Shown piece by piece: positions 18,342 through 26,647 of a stretch of DNA of 64,000 nucleotides. The stretch is from Nitrospira sp. UBA6493 (GTDB taxonomy: Bacteria > Nitrospirota > Nitrospiria > Nitrospirales > Nitrospiraceae), in NCBI GenBank assembly GCA_002435325.1, contig DJMJ01000016.1, positions 1-64,000 on the forward strand, given 5' to 3'. How positions within the stretch are numbered: position 1 is the stretch's first letter; each line of letters begins with the position of its first letter. The position numbers and the translations under genes were made by a program. The notes beneath the pieces are model-generated. The model did not search any database. It was not told where the DNA came from and saw only the letters and a list, made by a program, of their open reading frames with translations.

Positions 18342-19562
18342 TCAGACCGGCCGCACTATCCGCACCGTCGTATCCCGCTCGATTCGGCCCACGGCTGACA
18401 CTTTCCCCCCTCGTTCCTTCCGCACAACCCGCTCGATCTGCACGATAGCCCCGCGGTGCCATGCATCAACCGCGGCGTTCTGCGGCGATGCCAGCCGGTC
18501 TTGCCGGCCGATCTCCGATCGCCCTAACTCGTTGCAGAGCCACGCTCGCTTCTCGCCTTTCATTTCACGCAATTCACTGACCACCCGATACACATCTGGC
18601 CTGCACTCGACGATGGTCCGTCCATCTTTTCTGAGCAGGAGATAGGAAAACTTCAATGAATCTTTGATGAACCCCACCTCTTCGTCGATCTCTTGAATTC
18701 CAGGCGGCGGCTCCCACGGCCGTTCTTCGTGGCACCAATCAAACGGGTTCACCAGCGCAGGGCACCTGTGTTCGTGAAGGCAGGGGCTGTAGACCGTGCA
18801 GCCCTTGTCCTGAACCAGTCGATCACGGACGTGATGCAACGCCCTCGATGTTTCCCGCAAAGCCGGCTCAACAATGACCACTGTGCCAGTCGGCGCGAGC
18901 CTCGCCAGAAGCTGCGCAACCAACTTTCCCTTTGCCTCCACCGGATCGGCAGTTCGAGAGAACAGTTCGTTCAAACAATTCGCCATGATGATTACATTAT
19001 AAGGGGCGTGCTGTTCGATCTGTTGGAACCACGCCCCGCCCAGAGAACGCTCCAGATTTCCCTCGTAGGTGGTGAGTTGGCCATCGGCCACTCCCGATTC
19101 TCGGCCATAGGCATCCCATAGATGCCTGGCTTGTTTGAGCGCCTCCCCCGATGCATCGACCGCGATAACAGCGAGATCCTTCTCACGATCCGGGCGATAC
19201 TGATGCAGCCAGTCGCGCACGGCCAATGCGCCGGTGCCTGGTCCCGCCCCCACATCCAGCACACGGATCTGAGCACCCTGCCCTTGCTCCGTCCAGTCCT
19301 GCGCTATCTCATCGAGCAAGACTTGAATCTTAGAGAGATTTACCGGGAGGAAGTACCTGAGATAGGCTGCGGCATAGGCCGGATTATCCAGGTAGCCAGC
19401 CGAGAGAGAAGCTCGATTTTTCGTGAAGAGTTGCGAGAGATCGGCCACGGCCTGAGCGGGGCGATCCCGCCCTCCTCGCACCATGCCATTGGCAACCTGT
19501 GCGATAGCATTGAGTGCCAGGACTGAGAGCCGTGTAGGCCCCTTGCCGTTGAAGGTCATCAT
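18342..19562 (-). CDS. Rsm22-like small-ribosomal-subunit methyltransferase family protein
   Basis: A 406-residue class I SAM-dependent methyltransferase-like protein. Motif I is VLDVGAGPGTGALAVRDW, near residue 100. The C-terminal part carries four clustered cysteines (GCTVYSPC, EHRCPAL, FDWCHE), the pattern of the Rsm22/METTL17 family. In METTL17 the equivalent cysteines bind a 4Fe-4S cluster and the protein helps assemble the mitochondrial small subunit. In bacteria the role is unsettled; rRNA binding or small-subunit maturation is the likely link. It diverges from an 82-residue hypothetical gene over a 37-base gap. Confidence 0.8.
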   Translation of the reverse strand: MMTFNGKGPTRLSVLALNAIAQVANGMVRGGRDRPAQAVADLSQLFTKNRASLSAGYLDNPAYAAAYLRYFLPVNLSKIQVLLDEIAQDWTEQGQGAQIRVLDVGAGPGTGALAVRDWLHQYRPDREKDLAVIAVDASGEALKQARHLWDAYGRESGVADGQLTTYEGNLERSLGGAWFQQIEQHAPYNVIIMANCLNELFSRTADPVEAKGKLVAQLLARLAPTGTVVIVEPALRETSRALHHVRDRLVQDKGCTVYSPCLHEHRCPALVNPFDWCHEERPWEPPPGIQEIDEEVGFIKDSLKFSYLLLRKDGRTIVECRPDVYRVVSELREMKGEKRAWLCNELGRSEIGRQDRLASPQNAAVDAWHRGAIVQIERVVRKERGGKVSAVGRIERDTTVRIVRPV

Positions 19563-19599
19563 AGCCTAATGTAGACAGAAATTAGAGAGGAGGGCAACC

Positions 19600-19848
19600 A
19601 TGAATGATCCCGTTCTTCAAGCATATAAACAGGTGGAGGCGGCCATAGATTGCTTCAACCAAGTACTCCACGAACATGTGCTCTACCTTCAAAACAGTGA
19701 ACCGCCTGGCTCCGACAAAGTCATCCGGATGACGAATGGCTCAAAAGCTATGCGGGACAGTGCGGGAATTTACCTCTCCTATGCGAAGTATGTCGCCTAT
19801 GGCATGCCTGCCAGTGAGGATATGATCGAGGACGAATTGCAAGGATAG
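19600..19848 (+). CDS. Small hypothetical protein
   Basis: An 82-residue, mostly helical, acidic protein with no recognised domain. GAGGAGGG lies six bases before the ATG, a strong ribosome site that supports translation. It diverges from the Rsm22-like gene and ends before a bidirectional terminator. Confidence 0.6.
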   Translation: MNDPVLQAYKQVEAAIDCFNQVLHEHVLYLQNSEPPGSDKVIRMTNGSKAMRDSAGIYLSYAKYVAYGMPASEDMIEDELQG

Positions 19849-19852
19849 CGGT

Positions 19853-19894
19853 CAGCGACCAGCATTCAGCATTGAACGCTGACTGCTGATAGCT
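19853..19894. repeat. REP-like repeat sharing words with 6537-6598
   Basis: Contains several GCTGA/TCAGC words in both orientations, for example TCAGC-ATTGAAC-GCTGA. AACGCTGA and GCTGATAGCT are the reverse complements of words at 6544-6551 and 6539-6548. Confidence 0.5.
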
Positions 19895-19909
19895 CATTGG
19901 AAAATAAAA

Positions 19910-19940
19910 GAGCCCGCCAGGGTCCAACCCTGGCGGGCTC
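19910..19940. terminator. Bidirectional Rho-independent terminator
   Basis: A perfect 13-bp stem, GAGCCCGCCAGGG / CCCTGGCGGGCTC, with a TCCAA loop. It is flanked by AAAATAAAA on the left and TTCATTTTT on the right, so it serves the hypothetical gene (+) and the OFOR operon (-). Confidence 0.92.
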
Positions 19941-19963
19941 TTCATTTTTCAGGTCAAAGCTCG

Positions 19964-21286
19964 TTAGATGCTGCGCATGAAATGCGCGACATCATCCTGA
20001 TTAACCGTGCCGCCCATCACCTGAGACATGGCAACATTGGTCGATTTCTTTCCGGTCAGGCCGGACTCGACTTCGTCCACGATCAACTCCACCGGCATCG
20101 ACTGCCCCCCATAGACGCGCGGACCGCCGATGATCTTCGCCTTAGAGTATCCGTAAATCGCGGTGGCCACTTCCTTTGCCAGCCACCCGACGATGTTGAA
20201 TTCCGGCACAACAATCAATTTCGCATTTTTGCACAGTTCTCGCAGTTCCTTCGTCGGGAACGGGCGCAAGGAACGGACCTTGATCAAACCGATCTTGATA
20301 CCCTTTTCAGCGCAAATACGAACCGCTTCACGAGACTGGGCACATGCGCTCCCAGAGGCAATAATGACAGCCTCGGCGCCGTCCACATTTTCAGCCGTGA
20401 GCAGCCCCCCCATATACTGGTTGATGTACTTCCGCGACCGTTCCACCGCCGCCCAAACTTCTTGCTGCCACACGGCGTGGATGTTGTAGGCCATGAAGTT
20501 TGACTTTTGCACCGGAGCGTCGCGCGACAGACGCGCAGGAGGATTCTCCGCATCCAGCACCGGCACCGCGCCATGGTACGCTTCACGCGGAGGCAGCTTA
20601 ATCCCGCGCTCCTGCATGCGAACATAGCCGCGTGCATGTGTCACAAAGAACCCGTCGCAACACACGCCGACAGGAAGCGTGACGTCGTTCTTTTCGCTGA
20701 TAATGAACCCGGCCATTGTGAAGTCGAACATGTCCTGCTGATTCTCGGCATGAAACACGATCATGCCGCAATTGAGCAAGTATGCGACTTCGATGTTATC
20801 AGGCTGAATCGCCAAAGGCGCATTCACCACACGACAGGTAAACATTGCCACAGCTGGCAACCGATGCCCTGGCCATGAAGCAATTCCTTCAAGGCCGCGC
20901 AACGTACCAGGACCGGCCGTCGCCGTATAGCAGCGAACGCCTGAGCGCGAACCGCCGGCAATGGCGGCCATAACGCCGACTTCTTCTTCGCCGCGATAGT
21001 ATTCTTTCACGTACCCTTCGCCATACAACACACCGACAAGCTGCATCGTTTCGCTCTGTGGCGTGATGGGGTAGGCAATCGCAAGATCCACGTTCGAGCG
21101 GCGGATAGCCTCCTTGGCGGCTTCGCTACCCGTAATAAATTCCTTCGTGCGCGGGGCTTCATGAAACATATACTCAGGCGTAACCACCCGCTGTTTCTTT
21201 GCCTCAGCGTGCGGATCCTTCTTGGCTTCCGCTTTTGGAGCCGCGACACTCGTAGCTGGACTGTTTTTCACTTCGGCTTCGCTCAT
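19964..21286 (-). CDS. porA: 2-oxoacid:ferredoxin oxidoreductase, alpha subunit
   Basis: A 440-residue subunit of a five-subunit 2-oxoacid:ferredoxin oxidoreductase. It has the pyrimidine-binding domain with NVDLAIAYPITPQSET, YTATAGPGTLRGLEGIASW and a C-terminal transketolase-like domain. An Ala/Lys-rich extension of about 45 residues precedes the conserved core. The enzyme reductively carboxylates acetyl-CoA or succinyl-CoA with reduced ferredoxin. Whether this copy prefers pyruvate or 2-oxoglutarate cannot be settled by inspection; por and for symbols are interchangeable here. It is the last gene of its operon, before a strong terminator. Confidence 0.88.
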   Translation of the reverse strand: MSEAEVKNSPATSVAAPKAEAKKDPHAEAKKQRVVTPEYMFHEAPRTKEFITGSEAAKEAIRRSNVDLAIAYPITPQSETMQLVGVLYGEGYVKEYYRGEEEVGVMAAIAGGSRSGVRCYTATAGPGTLRGLEGIASWPGHRLPAVAMFTCRVVNAPLAIQPDNIEVAYLLNCGMIVFHAENQQDMFDFTMAGFIISEKNDVTLPVGVCCDGFFVTHARGYVRMQERGIKLPPREAYHGAVPVLDAENPPARLSRDAPVQKSNFMAYNIHAVWQQEVWAAVERSRKYINQYMGGLLTAENVDGAEAVIIASGSACAQSREAVRICAEKGIKIGLIKVRSLRPFPTKELRELCKNAKLIVVPEFNIVGWLAKEVATAIYGYSKAKIIGGPRVYGGQSMPVELIVDEVESGLTGKKSTNVAMSQVMGGTVNQDDVAHFMRSI

Positions 21287-21323
21287 AGTTATACCTCTTG
21301 GCTATATCGCCGTGACCGACCCC

Positions 21324-22094
21324 TTACCCCTCGCGCTTCATCTGCTCAGCCGAATGGCCAAACGCCGATGCAGCCCCTCCGGTTGCGACAACCGGAGCAA
21401 AGGTCATGGGGTTGGTATGCGTCTTCCCACCGTGGACTTTGGACTGCGTTCCGGTAAACCGAACATTCTCGCCGTTCTCCGGCAATTTGATCCCCATTTC
21501 TTCACGGACCTTTTTGAAGATCTGCGCCGTCTTTTTGAGCTTGAGCACATCGGAATCGCGAATCGTCAACATGGCATCTTCGTGGCCCTGCTCGGCACAG
21601 ATGGCCATAGTGCAGCAATTTGTACCCGCACGGATCATCTTGAGCGTCAGATTCGCATAGTGACAATGCACGCCGATGAAAATACAGGCTTCAATCTTGT
21701 TTCCCCAAATTGTGAGATTCGGGTGGTTTGGATTAATGACCTCTTCCGGATCGATTTTTGGATACTTGGGACGATAGTCCGGCATGGGAATAATCATCAC
21801 ATCCGGGATTTGTGCGGCAATTTCCAGCGTGGCCTTCGCCTTTTCAATGGCGTGTTCATTCCACGCCCACAACACCATCGGACCAGGGAAAATGGTGGCA
21901 TTAGGGCTCGTCAGCATCTTCCGAGCCATCTCTTCGATGACCTTATCCTCATTGGGCTCAAGCAGTCCGTAAAACAGACCTTCGCCTGGGTCTGGCAGCG
22001 ACACGCCGAGCTGTGCGGCGGATGGAGGGTGAAACCCAGCCGGCCCAGGAACGATAATTCTCTCTCTCGTATCTTGCGTTGTTGCCACACCCAT
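21324..22094 (-). CDS. porE: 2-oxoacid:ferredoxin oxidoreductase, epsilon-type fifth subunit
   Basis: A 256-residue protein encoded within the OFOR operon. It has no TPP or Fe-S cluster motif. Recognisable stretches are GLFYGLLEPNEDKVIEEMAR and ANLTLKMIRAGTNCCTMAICAEQGHEDAM, the latter similar to the tail of oxidoreductase delta/epsilon subunits. By position and length it matches the ForE/PorE subunit of the five-subunit enzymes described in Hydrogenobacter. Its exact role in the complex is not established. It lies between the ferredoxin-like delta gene and the alpha gene. Confidence 0.7.
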   Translation of the reverse strand: MGVATTQDTRERIIVPGPAGFHPPSAAQLGVSLPDPGEGLFYGLLEPNEDKVIEEMARKMLTSPNATIFPGPMVLWAWNEHAIEKAKATLEIAAQIPDVMIIPMPDYRPKYPKIDPEEVINPNHPNLTIWGNKIEACIFIGVHCHYANLTLKMIRAGTNCCTMAICAEQGHEDAMLTIRDSDVLKLKKTAQIFKKVREEMGIKLPENGENVRFTGTQSKVHGGKTHTNPMTFAPVVATGGAASAFGHSAEQMKREG

Positions 22095-22114
22095 TCCCCT
22101 TTCTTGCGGAATGG

Positions 22115-22435
22115 TCAGACGCTCGGGCTGACCAAAACTGCCGTCGTGCTCTTGTCGCCATACGTAATATTGTCGGTGATAGCGGCCAAGGGCAATTGAT
22201 CGATCATGATCATCTTAATGGCGTTATTCTTAGCCATGTTGTCACAGACCCATACACACTGCGCACAACCCTTACACCGGTCCACGGCCACGTACGCAGA
22301 TCCGTACTTAAATCCCTTGTCCTTCCCCATTTCCTCACTGTACTGAATGGTGTTGGCTTCAGGGCAGTACTGCGTGCAGAGCTTGCAGCTCTTGGCAGCA
22401 CAAATCTCAACATTGATATCGGCGACGAGGTACAT
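22115..22435 (-). CDS. porD: 2-oxoacid:ferredoxin oxidoreductase, delta (ferredoxin) subunit
   Basis: A 106-residue ferredoxin-like subunit that carries electrons to the TPP-bound substrate. The second cluster motif is CKGCAQCVWVC (CxxCxxCxxxC). The first is CAAKSCKLCTQYCP, with an extra residue pair before the CxxCxxxCP core. It lies 20 bases upstream of the epsilon gene in the same operon. Compared with the usual 80-100-residue PorD, it has a C-terminal extension of about 30 residues (ITDNITYGDKSTTAVLV). Confidence 0.88.
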   Translation of the reverse strand: MYLVADINVEICAAKSCKLCTQYCPEANTIQYSEEMGKDKGFKYGSAYVAVDRCKGCAQCVWVCDNMAKNNAIKMIMIDQLPLAAITDNITYGDKSTTAVLVSPSV

Positions 22436-22467
22436 GGAAAGCCTCTTTCAGTTTAGAAATGAGAACC

Positions 22468-23181
22468 CTACACCGCGGCAGCTGCCGGCGCCTCAACCTT
22501 TTTCACAGATGGGGCAGCCCAGCCATGGTCGACAGCATAGTTCCACCCTGCTCGAATGACCGCCACGTTCTTATCAATCAGCTCTTGCTTCTTCTTGAAT
22601 TTCCTCTCAACGACACTGTCCAAGGCCGCAGTGCCCCCTGACACGACGAATCCTTTGCCAAGGAAGCGATCTTTGACCGCCTGATCGAGTGCGGCCATCG
22701 TGGTAAGACCGGTAATGGCTCCGATACAGCCCATCAATGCCATATTCGTCGCCAAATCCATTCCTGCCACCTCAAGCGACAGCTTCGTGGCCGGGAAGTA
22801 GTACAGTTTCGCCCGTCGTTCTTCAAGTTCCCGCGCCTGATCCTTATGCAGATTCATCGGTCCATCGTTATTGATCAACGCGATACCGTCTTCCTTTAGC
22901 CCGAAGTAGAACGGCATCGTATAGGACTTGCCGTGGGTGATGACCTGCGGGTGGAAGATGATGATGATGTGCGGGAATGTAATTTCCCCGATTTCGTAAA
23001 TCGGCTCGTCCGACACACGGACATAGCTCTCGACCGGTGCCATCCGCTTTTCCGACCCATAAAACGGAACGATGGTGCTTTCGCCGCCGGCATTAATGAC
23101 GGCGGTACTCAGGATATGCGACCCTGTCACCACACCCTGTCCTCCGACGCCTGCCATCCGAATGTTGAAACGCTTTGCCAT
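22468..23181 (-). CDS. porG: 2-oxoacid:ferredoxin oxidoreductase, gamma subunit
   Basis: A 237-residue gamma subunit with the hallmark N-terminus RMAGVGGQGVVTGSHILS. The ATG at 23181 is preferred over a TTG two codons upstream, because AGGAGG lies seven bases before it. The C-terminal tail is Ala-rich. It lies between beta and delta, and forms part of the catalytic core. Confidence 0.9.
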   Translation of the reverse strand: MAKRFNIRMAGVGGQGVVTGSHILSTAVINAGGESTIVPFYGSEKRMAPVESYVRVSDEPIYEIGEITFPHIIIIFHPQVITHGKSYTMPFYFGLKEDGIALINNDGPMNLHKDQARELEERRAKLYYFPATKLSLEVAGMDLATNMALMGCIGAITGLTTMAALDQAVKDRFLGKGFVVSGGTAALDSVVERKFKKKQELIDKNVAVIRAGWNYAVDHGWAAPSVKKVEAPAAAAV

Positions 23182-23209
23182 GGGCAATCCTCCTTAACCG
23201 CAGTCAGGC

Positions 23210-24112
23210 TTACGCCTTGTTGGGAATGGCGCCAGCGGGAGCGGCCGGCTTCGGAAGAAATTCCTTATAGCCATAACGCTCAGCCAAATACTGCTTCGCC
23301 TCTTCGCTGACATACTCCGTGAACTGGTATCGATCGTTTTCAACGTTCTTGGCGTCTTCCATGACCTTGTCGGTCGGAATCGCATATTCAATGTTACAGG
23401 ACGTGTAGGCCTGAATGTAGGTTGAGCCCACTTCGCGAGCAATCAGGACGGCTTTCTTGATGACGCTCTCAACACGGCGGGGATTATTCGGAACGACGGT
23501 GGCGACATATGCGCATCCAGCCACCTTCGCCATCTGTAGCATATCCATCTTCTCGAACTTTTTGCCCAAGGGCGCCATCTTCAACACCGCACCACGGCTC
23601 GTCATGCCGCTTTCCTGACCACCGGTGTTCCCATAGACTTCGTTGTCCAACATAATTGTGGTGAACCGTTCCTTGCGGAACCATGAGTGCAGCACTTGCT
23701 GGAATCCGATATCGGCGGTGCCGCCATCGCCGGCCATGACGACCACATCTTTTGGCTTATCGCCGAACCGGAGGCGGAGCCCGCGCGACAACCCGCTCGC
23801 CACACCATTCTGATCACCGTAGTTACCGTACACGAAGGGAATCGCCGCCTGCGAGATCGCCAAGCGGCCACAACCAGCAGTGCCCACCATGATCGTATCT
23901 TCAGGATTCGGGACGGCAATCATTGCGAGGCGGATGAACAGGGTCATCGCACAACCGGCGCACATGGGATGCTCTTCCAAAATTTCCTTAAAGCTCCCCA
24001 TCTGCGACACAGACACTTTCTTCCCGAAGGGGCCATGTTCGACCATGTCCCGATATTCTTTCGGCATAAACCGTTCAAAGCCGTTGGAAAACTTTACATA
24101 ATCGAGACTCAT
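23210..24112 (-). CDS. porB: 2-oxoacid:ferredoxin oxidoreductase, beta (TPP) subunit
   Basis: A 300-residue subunit that binds thiamine diphosphate and one 4Fe-4S cluster. The TPP motif runs from GDGGTADIGFQQ to NEVYGNTGGQ. Cluster cysteines are seen in HPMCAGCAMT, GTAGCGRL and YTSCNIEYA. Length matches other beta subunits. It is the first gene of the operon, which reads beta-gamma-delta-epsilon-alpha, with a 134-base leader from a consensus promoter. Confidence 0.92.
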   Translation of the reverse strand: MSLDYVKFSNGFERFMPKEYRDMVEHGPFGKKVSVSQMGSFKEILEEHPMCAGCAMTLFIRLAMIAVPNPEDTIMVGTAGCGRLAISQAAIPFVYGNYGDQNGVASGLSRGLRLRFGDKPKDVVVMAGDGGTADIGFQQVLHSWFRKERFTTIMLDNEVYGNTGGQESGMTSRGAVLKMAPLGKKFEKMDMLQMAKVAGCAYVATVVPNNPRRVESVIKKAVLIAREVGSTYIQAYTSCNIEYAIPTDKVMEDAKNVENDRYQFTEYVSEEAKQYLAERYGYKEFLPKPAAPAGAIPNKA

Positions 24113-24252
24113 TGCGGCACCTCCCTTATGTCTCTACAACGGAGACCCGTTGCATATGAATACATCTTGATTTCGATGACCGTGTAGTGCGCGCAGGACG
24201 TGAGGATAGACCACGTACGCATTCCTGCTCATCTGATCACTTGACCGCGGCC

Positions 24253-24282
24253 ATCCTAGCAAAGGCGAAAAAAGACTGTCAA
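24253..24282 (-). promoter_or_regulatory. Promoter of the OFOR (porBGDEA) operon
   Basis: Minus strand TTGACA (24282-24277), an exact consensus -35, an 18-nt spacer and TAGGAT (24258-24253). Transcription would start near 24246, about 134 bases before porB. Confidence 0.65.
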
Positions 24283-24395
24283 ATGTATTATCTGACCCTA
24301 CACGCCTCAGCCTGCAACTTGAGAATTGTAGAACTTCTTGATTATCAACGCAACTTTTCAGAAGACCCACCCTCTCCGAAAGAAGGCCTAGAAGA

Positions 24396-24412
24396 GCCTA
24401 TGGGCCATAGGC
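24396..24412. promoter_or_regulatory. Perfect 8-bp palindrome in the OFOR divergent region
   Basis: GCCTATGG-G-CCATAGGC. It lies about 115 bases upstream of the OFOR -35 box and about 90 bases upstream of the plus-strand promoter. Operator-like; regulator unknown. Confidence 0.4.
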
Positions 24413-24503
24413 CATTCGCCCTAACTTATATAAAACACGCGAATTCATGCCTGTGCGATACCTTACGCTATGGATTTCGGCTCTTCATACCTACAGGTTG
24501 CCA

Positions 24504-24532
24504 TTGCCGATCACACGCAATCCGTTTAGACT
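24504..24532 (+). promoter_or_regulatory. Promoter giving a leaderless start for the MTHFR_C-like gene
   Basis: TTGCCG (24504-24509), a 17-nt spacer and TAGACT (24527-24532). The ATG at 24539 lies seven bases past the -10 box, where transcription would start; no ribosome site is visible. Confidence 0.45.
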
Positions 24533-24538
24533 GGGCGC

Positions 24539-24787
24539 ATGGCTATTCGTGTGTTAATCCCCGGCGAAGACGATGCGGGAGCCTATGTCGGCGGCGTTCA
24601 TAAACGTCCTCCGATCCCTGATCTCTCACTCAAAGCCGAGTGCCCCAAATTCATGGCGCATGGTCCCTGTGGTGGCGTGCGAAAAGGCGGGCTCTGCGAG
24701 GTCTACCCTGAAATGAAATGCCCCTGGGTCTCGATGTTTATTGAATTGGAAAAAATCGGTCAGACCGATTGGATGAAACAAGTCTAG
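24539..24787 (+). CDS. Stand-alone MTHFR_C-like mini-protein
   Basis: An 82-residue protein whose core, CPKFMAHGPCGGVRKGGLCE, matches the cysteine-rich C-terminal domain seen in some methylenetetrahydrofolate reductases and in MetV (pattern CPKxxxxGPCGGxxxGxCE), followed by KCPWVSMFIELEKIG. That domain normally sits on a larger protein; here it stands alone. The metF gene at 27436-28323 lacks it, so the two could work together, as MetF with MetV does in acetogens. Partnering is inference. The start is probably leaderless, and queF follows 21 bases later. Confidence 0.7.
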   Translation: MAIRVLIPGEDDAGAYVGGVHKRPPIPDLSLKAECPKFMAHGPCGGVRKGGLCEVYPEMKCPWVSMFIELEKIGQTDWMKQV

Positions 24788-24808
24788 CGAAGACGTGAGG
24801 CATGCAAC

Positions 24809-25231
24809 GTGAGAAGGAACACGACAAAAAAGAAACCGGGCACCACGAAACTAGGGTACAACGAACGGCATGCCAAGAGCGGCATTACCTCGCCATTGCC
24901 TGCAATTGAAACATTTCCCAATCAGTACAAGGGCTATGAAATCACCATCGAGATTCCCGAGTACACCGCGATTTGCCCTAAAACCAATCTGCCCGATTTC
25001 GGCATCATCACCGTGCACTACAGGCCTGATAAAGCCTGCCTTGAGCTCAAATCACTCAAGATGTACATCCACGCCTATCGCAACCTCGGCATCTTCTACG
25101 AGAATGCCGTGAACCGTATGCTGCACGACATCGTGACTTCCTGTCGGCCGGTCTGGGCCAAAGTCACCGGCACCTTTGCCGCACGGGGCGGACTGCGCAG
25201 CCTGATTGAAGCTCGATATCCGCAGTCCTGA
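24809..25231 (+). CDS. queF: NADPH-dependent 7-cyano-7-deazaguanine reductase (QueF)
   Basis: A 140-residue, single-domain (YkvM-type) QueF, which reduces preQ0 to preQ1 in queuosine biosynthesis. The catalytic Cys lies in YTAICPKTNLPDFG, and the nearby LELKSLKMYIHAYRN is the family signature. The start is GTG with GAGG nine bases upstream; no better ATG is in frame. It is probably transcribed with the mini-gene before it. Other queuosine genes are not in the window. Confidence 0.93.
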   Translation: MRRNTTKKKPGTTKLGYNERHAKSGITSPLPAIETFPNQYKGYEITIEIPEYTAICPKTNLPDFGIITVHYRPDKACLELKSLKMYIHAYRNLGIFYENAVNRMLHDIVTSCRPVWAKVTGTFAARGGLRSLIEARYPQS

Positions 25232-25323
25232 CCATCACCTGATATCGCCTCGTCTGCCGCTCCCCTTGTATTTGATGGATGTCCGCGATACCTTCGCCTC
25301 ATCCAGTACCGGTTCGCAAAACG

Positions 25324-26139
25324 ATGGCTACCTACGCAATTGGCGACATTCAAGGCTGCGCCCAATCCTTCGAACGATTACTCGAACAGATCCGGTTCGA
25401 CCCGGCCTCCGATCGTCTCTGGTGCGCGGGCGATCTGGTCAATCGAGGCCCTGACTCCCTACGCGTTCTTCGCTGCCTTAAACATCTGGGCTCATCCGCG
25501 CAAGTGGTTTTAGGAAATCATGATCTGTTCTTGCTCGCCGTGGCGGAGGGCATCGTTCCCCCGCGGCAGAAAGATACGATCCATGATGTACTGGATGCCG
25601 ACGATCGGAAGGAATTGATGGACTGGCTGCGCCGGCAGCCGCTGCACTACCGTGAAGGCGCCTACTTCATGGTGCATGCCGGACTCTTGCCGCAATGGTC
25701 GATCGATGAAGCAGTTCAGCTGGCTCGTGAAGTCGAAGTCGTCCTGGCCGGACCTGCTCATCGGACATTTCTCAAAGCACTCTTTCATGGCACCGCGGCT
25801 CACTGGGGCCCGTGGCTGGAGGGAGATGAGCGTCTCGTCGCCATTACCCGCGCCCTCACCCGCCTTCGCACCTGTACCCAGACAGGAGCCCTGTCTGGGT
25901 TTTCCGGGCACCCTGAGGAAGCCCCCCCGGGACATCTCCCCTGGTTTCGCATCCCCCACCGACGCAGCACGGACCATACCGTCCTCTTCGGCCATTGGGC
26001 AGCGCTTGGTCTGCACATTGAAGAGAATCTACTCGGACTCGATAGCGGCTGCGCCTGGGGCCGGCAATTGACGGCGATCCGGCTGGAAGATCGTGTCGTC
26101 TATCAAGTCGAGTGCGCGGATCGGCTTCACCGTGACTGA
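25324..26139 (+). CDS. apaH: Bis(5'-nucleosyl)-tetraphosphatase, symmetrical
   Basis: A 271-residue ApaH, a calcineurin-like phosphoesterase that splits Ap4A to two ADP and can remove Np4 caps from RNA. Metal-binding motifs are in order: GDIQG, GDLVNRG, GNHD and VHAGLLPQW. The ATG at 25324 opens directly on the first motif (MATYAIGDIQG), so the upstream in-frame start at 25279 is rejected. The DUF309 gene overlaps its stop codon. Confidence 0.93.
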   Translation: MATYAIGDIQGCAQSFERLLEQIRFDPASDRLWCAGDLVNRGPDSLRVLRCLKHLGSSAQVVLGNHDLFLLAVAEGIVPPRQKDTIHDVLDADDRKELMDWLRRQPLHYREGAYFMVHAGLLPQWSIDEAVQLAREVEVVLAGPAHRTFLKALFHGTAAHWGPWLEGDERLVAITRALTRLRTCTQTGALSGFSGHPEEAPPGHLPWFRIPHRRSTDHTVLFGHWAALGLHIEENLLGLDSGCAWGRQLTAIRLEDRVVYQVECADRLHRD

Positions 26140-26641
26140 TCCGCACCAGGCAGATCCCCCGTGGCCACGTTACTCTGATCGCCCCTTTCCCTCATGCCGG
26201 TTTGTGCCAGGAAAGAACCGGCACCCGCGACACAACCTTTACGGCCATGCCTACAGGCAAGAAGCGCCCACGCCAATCCTGCTCAATCCGGAACAATGGG
26301 GCCGGTCCGCCAACTACCTGTACGGAATCGACCTCTACAACTATTCGTACTGGTGGGAATGCCATGAGGTCTTCGAAGGACTCTGGAATGCAGCCGGACG
26401 CCACAGCGAGCAGGGAAACTTCTTCCAAGCCATCATTCAACTCGCCGCAGCCAATCTGAAACTGTTCATGGAGAACCCTCAGGCGGCGCACAATCTACTA
26501 CAGCGAGGCATGATTCGCCTTCGGAGAGTACCGGAATCCTATATGGGAGTGGATGTCGCCGGCCTGACCGGAGAACTCCATAAATGCGTGGCTGGGTCAA
26601 CTCGCTATGCGCCGCGTATTCGCCTGCATGGGCTGAACTAG
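26132..26641 (+). CDS. DUF309 family protein
   Basis: A 169-residue protein from a GTG at 26132 that overlaps the apaH stop by eight bases; a further GTG at 26093 is possible. The DUF309 helix pair is clear: YSYWWECHEVFEGLWNAAG followed by FFQAIIQLAAANLKL. The family is helical and of unknown function; the conserved His/Glu have led others to suspect a metal or catalytic site. It is coupled to apaH and converges on panB, six bases away. Confidence 0.75.
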   Translation: MTDPHQADPPWPRYSDRPFPSCRFVPGKNRHPRHNLYGHAYRQEAPTPILLNPEQWGRSANYLYGIDLYNYSYWWECHEVFEGLWNAAGRHSEQGNFFQAIIQLAAANLKLFMENPQAAHNLLQRGMIRLRRVPESYMGVDVAGLTGELHKCVAGSTRYAPRIRLHGLN

Positions 26642-26647
26642 GAAGGA

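Larger units (their letters stand above)
24113..24538. other. 426-base divergent intergenic region
   Basis: It separates the OFOR operon (-) from the MTHFR_C-like gene (+). It holds the OFOR promoter (24253-24282), a perfect palindrome (24396-24412) and a promoter for the plus-strand gene (24504-24532). A 78-codon minus-strand frame at 24134-24370 has no family features and is dismissed. No RNA gene is seen. Confidence 0.6.

Noticed and set aside
24134..24370. 78-codon minus-strand frame upstream of porB
   Set aside because: It covers the OFOR promoter, has no ribosome site or family match, and reads like random intergenic sequence.
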